Source: CAZHRJ01 sp964534765 | GTDB taxonomy: Bacteria > Lindowbacteria > 2-12-FULL-62-27 | DNA: 17,199 nucleotides | Reading direction: 5' to 3' | NCBI GenBank assembly: GCA_964534765.1 | Contig: CAZHRJ010000061.1 | Location: 1-17,199 of the forward strand | In this document: positions 1 through 6,318 of the stretch, one piece after another | Layout: each line of letters starts with the position of its first letter | Numbering within the stretch: position 1 is the first letter of the stretch | Notes under the pieces: generated by a model | The model's input: the letters and a program-made list of their open reading frames with translations, nothing else | Databases searched by the model: none | Told to the model about the DNA's origin: nothing | Program-made: the position numbers and the translations under genes

Positions 1-492
1 GGCCGGCGTCGGAGACGCCGGCACTTGGGGCCGCGGAGCGGCTGATCCGGAGACGTTTATGATGACGTTGCCGTCGGTGAGATCGCGATGTAAAACACCC
101 CCCGCGTGCGCCGCGGCCACGCCCCGGCAAATGGCGCCAAGAATCGACCGCCATAGATCGTCCTCGACCGGCTCGGACCGTGCGGCGATCCACTGGCCAA
201 GCGTTACGCCGTCGAGCCACTCCATGGCGAGATAGTATCGCCCATCCTGAATCCCGAAATCGTGGAATTTCGGGATGGCCTCATGGGAGAGGCTCATGTA
301 AATCCTCGCCTCACGCTTGAACCGCTCCACAACCTCGGGCCGACGGCCAAAAACCTCCGGCAAAACTTTCACCGCCACCACGCCGCCGTCCACCGGATCC
401 TCGGCCCGGTAGACCGACCCCATCCCGCCCGCGCCCGCAAGCGCTTTGATTTTGAATCGGCCGATCGACTCAGGCGCCGGGGCGGCGGGCAT
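1..492 (-). CDS. Hanks-type Ser/Thr kinase K1, partial (3' end beyond window or disrupted)
   Basis: The first 164 codons of a bacterial Ser/Thr kinase are visible, reading off the left edge without a stop. The ATG at 492 lies 2 bp after the stop of K2, with a GAGGG Shine-Dalgarno-like sequence 9 nt upstream. Visible motifs are the glycine loop GAGGMGSVY, the VAVK lysine, the alpha-C glutamate in FKREAR, and the catalytic loop HRDLTDGN near residues 141-148. The sequence is close to K4 and K5 (shared IPKxxDFG and ExGR/DGRYYLAMEW-like segments). After NVIINVSG the expected ...ITDFGLS segment is absent. The last 15 codons (1-45) instead encode an Ala/Pro-rich tail coinciding with a palindromic repeat. 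The gene is therefore interrupted by the repeat, or the contig end is a misjoined repeat. It is the last visible gene of the left-hand operon. The kinase call is firm; whether the gene is intact is unknown. Confidence 0.85.
   Translation of the reverse strand, partial: MPAAPAPESIGRFKIKALAGAGGMGSVYRAEDPVDGGVVAVKVLPEVFGRRPEVVERFKREARIYMSLSHEAIPKFHDFGIQDGRYYLAMEWLDGVTLGQWIAARSEPVEDDLWRSILGAICRGVAAAHAGGVLHRDLTDGNVIINVSGSAAPRPQVPASPTPA
2..22. repeat. Short palindromic (REP-like) repeat at the window edge
   Basis: Two 9-base arms, GCCGGCGTC at 2-10 and GACGCCGGC at 14-22, are perfect inverted complements around a GGA loop. A near copy with a TGA loop lies at 4914-4934. The repeat sits exactly where K1 loses kinase similarity and where the sequence ends, as expected if a dispersed repeat broke the assembly. 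The arms are read directly from the sequence. Membership of a dispersed genomic family is inferred from the two copies here. Confidence 0.7.
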
Positions 493-494
493 CG

Positions 495-3400
495 TCAATA
501 TCCCTCGTCGTCTTTTCCGACCGATGAGGATTTCAGCAGTTCCGGATATTTTTTTGCCGCGGGACCCAGATGCTCAACATACACCGGATGCTTGTCGATC
601 CCGGCCAGTTTCTTCACGTAGACCCGCGCGTCGTCATCCCGGCCCTGCGCCGTCAGCGTCCGAATAAGGCCGGCATATGAAATCGACAGCGCGAGATGGT
701 CTCCTTGTTTTACACTGCCGGCCGCCAGCCGATAGGCCCCCTCCGCCCCTCGATAATCTTTCAACTCCGCCAGCGCGATTCCAACTCCGTTGTTCGAAAA
801 TGAAATACCGGACTGGTTTTCTGATTTCTTGCTGATCGCCGCCGCCTTCCGATGAGCGTCCACCGCCCCCCGATAGTCTTTCAGATCACGCAGCACTCCT
901 CCAAGGCCGTTGTATGATATCGATGTGCCGATGGCGTTTTTTTGTTTCTCACTGACCGCCACCGCCCTCCGGTAAGCGTCCATGGCCCCACGATAGTCCT
1001 TCATCTCGCGCAGCGAGGCTCCAAGGCCGTTGTATGACTTCGACAGCCCGGTATCGTTTCCCTGTTTCCCGTTGATCGCCGCCGCACGCCGGTATGCATC
1101 CGCGGCTTGCCGATACTGTCCCTGATCGTACAAATCCATGGCCGCCCTGATGGAGGCTAGAGACTCATCGATTTTTTCATGTGGTCCGGCCAGTTCTTCA
1201 TAAAATCGATCAACGTCCCTGTGAAATACGCGATCAAGGGTTTGATTGCCCAGAGTAATAAACTCAAGCCACGCCAATCTTTTTTGCCGCGCCCCTTCTT
1301 TGCCCATCCCCCTGACCGCCTTCAGCGCGTCGTCAAGGGTTTTGATCTTTCCCGCCGAAGCCCTGTACGTAAGGACGTTCTGCGCCTCATCCTTACTGAC
1401 AAATGGGATGTCGACCAATTCTTGAAAGGTCGCCGTGTTCAGATTCACCAGCCGGAATCGCCGGCGAAACTCCTTGTCCGGCGGCGACGCAGTCGTCGAC
1501 TCGACCTTGAGCCGATCCAAAATGGGCCGGTGACTCTTCGGGTGTCCCATATCCAACAAGATCTTGACCTCAGCCATGTTCTTGTAGGGACCATGCCGGA
1601 CTCGATAGGCCAGAAGGCTCAGCGCGTATCCGTCGGCGACGCCGGGTATCTGAACGAGGTCCGAAAATCCCGCGGTGTTCACGTCCAGCGTCAGACTTTC
1701 GTCCTTTTCGTACCCCGTCGCATGTGAAGAAACAGTTCCGACCGATTGGATGCGCGTGGCGTAATAGGCGTCCACGTCTTGCGCGAATCGGGCGTCCAGG
1801 GATTCATCGCCAAGCGAAATAAAATCAAGGCATGCAACCTGCAGGCGGCCGCGAAGCGAAAGACCATCGCCCAATTCGGCATCCAAAAGGTCATCCAGAG
1901 ATTTCAGCGATCCATGAGCCATCCGGTGGTCCCAAATGGCGCCCGCGGTGCCTTCGGAAATAAATGGCACCTTCAAGAGCGCCGATTTGTCCGCCGTGTT
2001 GATGTCGAGCCGCTGATATCGGCTAAGAAATTCGGCATCCGGGGACGCGGCCGGAGCGGACGATACGGTCAGGTGAGGGAGAATATCGGCATGCCTTTTG
2101 GAAAGAAGTCGCATGAACGCCGTGACCTCATCCGCATCCTTAAACGCTCCGCGGTTGTGTCGATAGGCCAGGATACCAAGCGCGACGGCATCGCTGATTC
2201 CCTCGATCCTGACCAGATCGGCGAGCCGCGCCGAGTTGACATCAAGCGTCAGATCGGCGTCCTTTTGATGGGTCTTGCGGCTTTTCATGATTTGGGACAA
2301 TCCGGGATCGATCTTGCCCTCTGGTCCCAGGACCGGATTGCGCCGCCATGCATACCCACACGCCAGCCCAATCACCAGGACCGGGACAGCCCATGCGGCG
2401 ATTTTCCTGATCCGGCGATTGCGCGCCTTTTTGCGTTCCATTATCGCCTTGCTGATCGCGGGACGGCACAAATCCCACGATTCCTCCCTGATCAGCCCGC
2501 ACGACATACACGCGGCGTCTTGAATGGAACGCCCGCCGCACTCCGGGCATGTCCCACTCCCGCCGGCCGGCGCCGCATCAGGATTCACCTCGCACACCCG
2601 ACGGCTCATTCGGCTGCCCTGATGCGACACACCCACATACTTTCTCTTCTTTAGACTCCCTTCTTCGTCCACCACCGCCCATCTGAGGGCATGGGGCAGA
2701 TACACCAGATCGTCCAACCGGTAGGCCCCACGGGAATCGTAAGTTTCCGGAACCTCCGGGCGGTTTAAGGCATCCAGAACCGCCGCCGCGGTCGGATATC
2801 GGTGCCGCAGATTTTTCTGCAGCATCCGGTCAACGACCCTGGCGAGCGAATGGGGAACAGCCGGATTGATATCCAGAACGGATGGGGCGGATTCGGAAGG
2901 CTTCACGATTTTTTGGATCGTGGTGATGTTGTCCCCTTCGAACGGCGGCCGGCCGCATAGAGCATGAAAGGCCACAGCGCCCATCGACCAGAGGTCAGCC
3001 ATCGACAGACGCGCCGCGTCCAGGGCGGCGTGCCCGAACTGTTCCGGCGCCATGTAGGACGGCGTGCCGAAATGCTGGCCGGTCATGGTCAGTGTGACTT
3101 CGTCGACGAGTTTGGCGATTCCGAAATCCACCAGTTTGACGTCGCCCGATGAGGAAATGAGGATGTTCTTGGGCGAGACGTCCCGGTGGACGATGCCCAG
3201 TCCGTGCGCGTACGAGAGAATTTCCGACAGCGCGCGGATCAAATCGGCAACCGTATCCGGCGAACACCAGTCGGGATGGTCTTTCAGGATCCGATCGAGG
3301 GATTGGCCGTCGATGAAATCCATCGTCAGGTACCGCCGGCCGTCAATCTCGCCGTCGGCGTAAATCCGCGGGATACCGGGGTGATCAAGCCGCCTGAGCG

Positions 3401-3581
3401 ATTCACACTCGCGTTTGAACCGCTCCCGGAATTGTTCGCTTCTGGAAATGTGCGGCGGGACGATCTTGATCGCAATGGGCCTGCCGCTCTCAGGGTCATG
3501 CGTCAGGTGAACATTGCCCATGCCTCCATGACCGATTTCCCTGATGAGTTTGAACGTTCCGAATAATTCGGAGGTGGACAT
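495..3581 (-). CDS. Membrane Ser/Thr kinase K2 with zinc ribbon, four HhH units and C-terminal TPRs
   Basis: A 1028-residue multidomain kinase. The kinase domain covers about residues 8-275: GHGGMG loop, K39, HRDVSPKN (D134, N139), DFG 152-154 and MAPEQF. Next comes a segment with VYLPHAxRWAVVDE (about 293-306), also present in K7, then a four-Cys zinc ribbon (C345, C348, C358, C361). A basic stretch precedes one membrane helix (about 394-412). The predicted outer part has ComEA-like HhH units near 444, 520, 625 and 705, arranged as two HhH-pair modules. Each module is followed by a conserved FISLG or FITLG segment ending in a DVDxYY-like motif. TPRs occupy about 790-985. The catalytic-loop Lys is replaced by Ser. 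The ATG at 3581 lies 3 bp after the K3 stop with no clear Shine-Dalgarno sequence, suggesting translational coupling. The family is known to phosphorylate Ser/Thr; ligand and substrate are unknown. Confidence 0.93.
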   Translation of the reverse strand: MSTSELFGTFKLIREIGHGGMGNVHLTHDPESGRPIAIKIVPPHISRSEQFRERFKRECESLRRLDHPGIPRIYADGEIDGRRYLTMDFIDGQSLDRILKDHPDWCSPDTVADLIRALSEILSYAHGLGIVHRDVSPKNILISSSGDVKLVDFGIAKLVDEVTLTMTGQHFGTPSYMAPEQFGHAALDAARLSMADLWSMGAVAFHALCGRPPFEGDNITTIQKIVKPSESAPSVLDINPAVPHSLARVVDRMLQKNLRHRYPTAAAVLDALNRPEVPETYDSRGAYRLDDLVYLPHALRWAVVDEEGSLKKRKYVGVSHQGSRMSRRVCEVNPDAAPAGGSGTCPECGGRSIQDAACMSCGLIREESWDLCRPAISKAIMERKKARNRRIRKIAAWAVPVLVIGLACGYAWRRNPVLGPEGKIDPGLSQIMKSRKTHQKDADLTLDVNSARLADLVRIEGISDAVALGILAYRHNRGAFKDADEVTAFMRLLSKRHADILPHLTVSSAPAASPDAEFLSRYQRLDINTADKSALLKVPFISEGTAGAIWDHRMAHGSLKSLDDLLDAELGDGLSLRGRLQVACLDFISLGDESLDARFAQDVDAYYATRIQSVGTVSSHATGYEKDESLTLDVNTAGFSDLVQIPGVADGYALSLLAYRVRHGPYKNMAEVKILLDMGHPKSHRPILDRLKVESTTASPPDKEFRRRFRLVNLNTATFQELVDIPFVSKDEAQNVLTYRASAGKIKTLDDALKAVRGMGKEGARQKRLAWLEFITLGNQTLDRVFHRDVDRFYEELAGPHEKIDESLASIRAAMDLYDQGQYRQAADAYRRAAAINGKQGNDTGLSKSYNGLGASLREMKDYRGAMDAYRRAVAVSEKQKNAIGTSISYNGLGGVLRDLKDYRGAVDAHRKAAAISKKSENQSGISFSNNGVGIALAELKDYRGAEGAYRLAAGSVKQGDHLALSISYAGLIRTLTAQGRDDDARVYVKKLAGIDKHPVYVEHLGPAAKKYPELLKSSSVGKDDEGY
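690..1150 (-). repeat. Tandem 120-bp coding repeats (TPR units of K2)
   Basis: The 40-residue TPR units of K2 are repeated at DNA level with exact 120-bp period. On the plus strand the cgata... marker starts at 751, 871, 991 and 1111, and an identical CCAAGGCCGTTGTATGA block occurs at 901 and 1021. The encoded units share KDYRGA, YNGLG and AYRRA-like cores. The near-identity of neighbouring units suggests recent tandem duplication and possible length variation between strains. TPRs usually mediate protein-protein contacts; here they form the distal end of the predicted extracytoplasmic region. Confidence 0.8.
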
Positions 3582-3584
3582 GGA

Positions 3585-4838
3585 CTATTTAACGATCACG
3601 TAGGGCTTCAACTTTTCGAATTTTTTTTCTCCGATCCCCGGAATCGACCGCAGATCCTCCACGCTCTTGAATCTCCCGCCGGCGGCTTCCCGGCCCTTCA
3701 GAATCTTCTCCGCAAACGACGCGCCAACCCCCGGCAGGCGGTCCAGATCGGCCAACGTCGCGGTGTTAAGGTCTATCTTCTCGCCTTCGCCCACCGGCGC
3801 CACAGTTGAAGTGGCCGCATGGGTCGACCTGGCCCTCGATGCCGCCGGCCTGGATGGTTCCTGCGGCGGGTCGGCCGGTTTGGATTTGAGGGCAAATACA
3901 ATACCGGCCGTCACCAGGAGGCCGGCGGCCAATCCACCCCAGACGACCGCGGGCCGGCGATGCATGGGCCTCAGATCCATGCTGGCCCTGCTGTAAACGC
4001 CGGAGAGGGTGCCCTCCATTAGCTTCAAAGCGTTTTCCAACTCGACATAAAGCTCGCCGATGCCCGTCCGGCGCTCATTCTTGTCCTTGGCCAGACACCG
4101 CATGACGACCTCGTCCAGATAGGGAGGGATTTTGGAATTGATCTCGATAATGCGTTTGGGCGTCTCGTTGTTGATCCGCTCAACCACCTGCCACAACGTC
4201 GAGTCCGGCGACTGCGGCGGAAACGGCACCTGCCCGGTCAGGGCTTCGTAGATCACTACGCCCAGAGAATAAATGTCGGTGCGCTGGTCGATCTCGGCCT
4301 CGCCGGCGAGTTGTTCGGGCGACATGTATTCGACCGTGCCGAGGACGGATCCGGTGGTGGTCATTTCGGATTTTCGTTCGCGGGCGATTCCGAAATCGAG
4401 GAGCTTGGCGGTGTCGCCCTCGCCGACGATGATGTTGTGGGGTTTGATGTCCCGGTGGATGATGTTCATGTCGTGGATGTATCGCAGCGCCCCGGCGATC
4501 TGGAGGGCGATCACAAGAGTCCGCCGGGGCTTAAGCGGCCCGTCGTCCGTGATGATTTTCTTGAGCGGCTGGCCCTTCAGAAGCTCCATCACAAAATAGT
4601 GCTGGTCGATCTCGGTCGAATAAATCTGCACGATGTTCGGGTGTTTCAGCTTGCCCAACGCCTTGGCGTCGTTGAAAAACCGGCTCACCGCCTTTTCGTC
4701 CGATCGCAGATGCTCGTGGAGAATTTTCACGGCGACCTCCATGTCGATCGTCGTGTCCATCCCCCGGTATACCGTGCCCATCCCGCCGATGCCGACTTCC
4801 TCAAGAATTTTATATTTTCCGAGCAAATCCGGCGGCAT
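3585..4838 (-). CDS. Membrane Ser/Thr kinase K3 with C-terminal ComEA-like HhH domain
   Basis: A 417-residue kinase and the only one here with a canonical Ser/Thr catalytic loop. The glycine loop GIGGMG is followed by K38, HRDIKPHN (D130, K132, N135), DFG at 148-150 and MSPEQLAG. The alpha-C glutamate position appears to be Asp57. One membrane helix lies at about 303-325, followed by a Pro/Ala/Ser linker. A complete two-hairpin ComEA-like domain covers about 355-417: it starts IDLNTATLADL and keeps both glycine hairpins (PGVG, PGIG). ComEA-type domains bind double-stranded DNA without sequence preference, so an outward-facing DNA-binding kinase is plausible but inferred. The start at 4838 is chosen because the kinase fold begins there, an AGGAAGGA site lies 9 nt upstream, and the ATG overlaps the P1 stop as TGATG. 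An in-frame start near 5105 would add 89 low-complexity residues overlapping P1. Confidence 0.94.
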   Translation of the reverse strand: MPPDLLGKYKILEEVGIGGMGTVYRGMDTTIDMEVAVKILHEHLRSDEKAVSRFFNDAKALGKLKHPNIVQIYSTEIDQHYFVMELLKGQPLKKIITDDGPLKPRRTLVIALQIAGALRYIHDMNIIHRDIKPHNIIVGEGDTAKLLDFGIARERKSEMTTTGSVLGTVEYMSPEQLAGEAEIDQRTDIYSLGVVIYEALTGQVPFPPQSPDSTLWQVVERINNETPKRIIEINSKIPPYLDEVVMRCLAKDKNERRTGIGELYVELENALKLMEGTLSGVYSRASMDLRPMHRRPAVVWGGLAAGLLVTAGIVFALKSKPADPPQEPSRPAASRARSTHAATSTVAPVGEGEKIDLNTATLADLDRLPGVGASFAEKILKGREAAGGRFKSVEDLRSIPGIGEKKFEKLKPYVIVK

Positions 4839-5827
4839 CAGCGTTTGTCCTTCCTGATGTAAGTACACACGCGGCCAGAATGACAGATGGCGAGCGCGGG
4901 CGCAAGCGCCCCGGCCGGCGTCTGAGACGCCGACCCGACATTCCTGGCCGGGGATTCGGCAAGGACAACCGTCACGTTGTCCCTGCCGCCCGCCGACAGG
5001 GCCGCCTGGATCAGCCGGGCCGCGCGGTCCGGAACGGAAGCGCCGTCCTGAAGAATTTTTTCGATGACCGGGTCTTCCAGCATGTCGGTGAGACCGTCGG
5101 TGCAAAGGAGAATCTGGTCGCCGTCTTCAATCACATGGCTTGCCGTCTCCGGTTCCAATACCTCGTCCTTGCCGACGACCCGGGTAACCATGTGACGCAT
5201 TTTGTGCGTCCGCGCCTCTTCGGGCTGGATCCGGTTTAGCCGGATCAGTTCCGCCATGAGGGAATGGTCATGCGTGATCTGCTGAAGCTTTTTTTGCCGG
5301 AACAGATAGGCCCGGCTGTCGCCGACATGGGTGACATGGAGATTGCACCCGTCCAGCACGGCCACGACGGCGGTGGTGGCCATCCGGTCAAAACTATCCA
5401 GCCGCGCGCCCTCGCTCCGGACCAGATCGTGCGCCATTCGAAGGCTACTTTTTACATCATCGGCCGTCGGCGCGCCATGCCGGGAAAGGGCGATGCGAAT
5501 GAGATCCATCGAGAGAGTTCGGATCGTCAGGTTGGAAGCGACTTCCCCGAATTCCTCACCGCCCACACCGTCGGCGATGAGCAGGACGGTGAACGCCGGC
5601 AAGTCGCCGCCGGGCCAAAACCGCCAGGCGGCGTGGGCGTCTTCGTTGTTCGTCCGCGCGTTTCCCATGTCGGTCATCGCCGTCAGATCGGCCGACGGAT
5701 CCTTGCTGATCGTCCAGTCTGTCCAGCCGTTCTGGGCCAAAACCGGCCGGAACGCGCCCCATATCTTGTTGAGGTCGATCAACCCTGTCCCCGCCTTTAC
5801 CTGGGGCGCGTTGGGCGTGTCGCTCAT
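4838..5827 (-). CDS. PP2C-family Ser/Thr protein phosphatase P1
   Basis: A 329-residue metal-dependent phosphatase (PP2C/PPM family) that removes phosphate from Ser/Thr residues. Signature motifs in order are TDMGNARTNNEDA, ADGVGG, MATT, VGDSRAY, CTDGLTDML and GGRDNVTVV, so the expected metal-binding acidic residues are present. It has no membrane segment and is presumably cytosolic. It shares with P2 an N-terminal LID...IW segment and a C-terminal CHxGRxxTY tail, marking a distinct paralogous pair. A short palindromic repeat (4914-4934) is read in frame near the C terminus and adds residues SASQTPAG that P2 lacks. The ATG at 5827 is preferred over a TTG at 5863 because AAGGA lies 5 nt upstream and P2 begins similarly. 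It overlaps K3 by one base (TGATG) and is the likely antagonist of the kinases in this operon. Confidence 0.95.
   Translation of the reverse strand: MSDTPNAPQVKAGTGLIDLNKIWGAFRPVLAQNGWTDWTISKDPSADLTAMTDMGNARTNNEDAHAAWRFWPGGDLPAFTVLLIADGVGGEEFGEVASNLTIRTLSMDLIRIALSRHGAPTADDVKSSLRMAHDLVRSEGARLDSFDRMATTAVVAVLDGCNLHVTHVGDSRAYLFRQKKLQQITHDHSLMAELIRLNRIQPEEARTHKMRHMVTRVVGKDEVLEPETASHVIEDGDQILLCTDGLTDMLEDPVIEKILQDGASVPDRAARLIQAALSAGGRDNVTVVLAESPARNVGSASQTPAGALAPALAICHSGRVCTYIRKDKR
4848..4855 (-). promoter_or_regulatory. Shine-Dalgarno site of K3
   Basis: AGGAAGGA on the minus strand, 9 nt before the ATG at 4838. It lies inside the end of P1 and decides the K3 start over the longer in-frame alternative. 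Confidence 0.7.
4914..4934. repeat. REP-like palindrome inside the P1 coding sequence
   Basis: The arms GCCGGCGTC (4914-4922) and GACGCCGAC (4926-4934) pair except for one base, around a TGA loop. The sequence closely matches the palindrome at 2-22. It is translated in frame as part of the P1 C-terminal linker and has no counterpart in P2, which suggests insertion into the gene without destroying it. Confidence 0.65.
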
Positions 5828-5832
5828 GAGGG

Positions 5833-5837
5833 TCCTT
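5833..5837 (-). promoter_or_regulatory. Shine-Dalgarno site of P1
   Basis: AAGGA on the minus strand, 5 nt before the ATG at 5827. It favours this start over the upstream TTG at 5863. Confidence 0.55.
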
Positions 5838-5868
5838 GTACCTTCAGGCCCACCCGGCCACAAGACAC

Positions 5869-6285
5869 CTAATGAGACGGTTTCGACGATTCGTCCGGGC
5901 TGGTCCGGGCGAAGGATTTGAGGGTATACAAAAAGAGATCGTCCCTGCGCTCGACTTTCTGCGCCTGATAATCCCTGGACCGGAACCGGACGATGTCGTG
6001 AAGGTCAATGCCAAAATCCCGCCGGACGGTGATCCGGGTACAGTTGCTTTTCAGCTCCTGCATGTTGATGATTTCCGCCGCCGGAATGTCATCCGCCAGC
6101 GCTTCGCCCATCACCTCCCGGATGATCCGCTTCGCATTGTGCGGCGAAAATCCGCGCGCCTTCATGATCTTCTCGATCTCCGCGGCCGGCGTACCCTTCT
6201 CCTTGATCTGCTTCCCATCCCGCACCGCTTGCTGAATCAACCCGATAACCGCTCCCGCCAGGAGCGTTTTGTCTCCGTAAGCCAA
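5869..6285 (-). CDS. Unrecognised small protein between K4 and P1
   Basis: A 138-residue soluble-looking protein that I do not recognise. The N-terminal half looks helical (LAGAVIGLIQQAVRDGKQ, then a charged stretch with GFSPHNAKRIIREVMGEAL). The C-terminal half looks beta-rich and basic (TRITVRRDFGIDLHDIV). It has no signal peptide, clear membrane helix or cysteine cluster. Two starts are possible. The GTG at 6294 directly abuts and overlaps the AGGAGG Shine-Dalgarno sequence, leaving no spacing. The TTG at 6285 sits 8 nt downstream of that site, so I prefer it. The gene lies about 33 bp after K4 and 41 bp before P1 in the same direction, so it is probably co-transcribed. An adaptor or kinase substrate is possible by context, but nothing in the sequence shows it. 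Confidence 0.65.
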   Translation of the reverse strand: MAYGDKTLLAGAVIGLIQQAVRDGKQIKEKGTPAAEIEKIMKARGFSPHNAKRIIREVMGEALADDIPAAEIINMQELKSNCTRITVRRDFGIDLHDIVRFRSRDYQAQKVERRDDLFLYTLKSFARTSPDESSKPSH

Positions 6286-6293
6286 ATCCGCCA

Positions 6294-6299
6294 CCTCCT
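6294..6299 (-). promoter_or_regulatory. Strong Shine-Dalgarno site that decides the start of the small protein gene
   Basis: A full AGGAGG on the minus strand, 8 nt before a TTG at 6285. The in-frame GTG at 6294-6292 overlaps its last base, so initiation at the GTG would lack normal spacing. This is the strongest ribosome-binding site seen in the window. Confidence 0.65.
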
Positions 6300-6318
6300 C
6301 TTTCGGATACTATCAGAA

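Noticed and set aside
2..22. Intrinsic terminator from the hairpin at the window edge
   Set aside because: No U-rich run follows on the minus strand within the window, and a near copy lies inside a translated gene, so a repeat is the better explanation.
4839..5105. N-terminal extension of K3 by 89 codons to an upstream start
   Set aside because: The added residues are Arg/Gly-rich and overlap the P1 coding sequence in another frame. The kinase domain, a good Shine-Dalgarno site and the TGATG overlap all support the start at 4838.
5869..6294. Small protein as an antitoxin or anti-sigma factor
   Set aside because: No recognisable DNA-binding, toxin-antitoxin or anti-sigma motif is visible, and no toxin or sigma gene is adjacent. 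Left as unknown.
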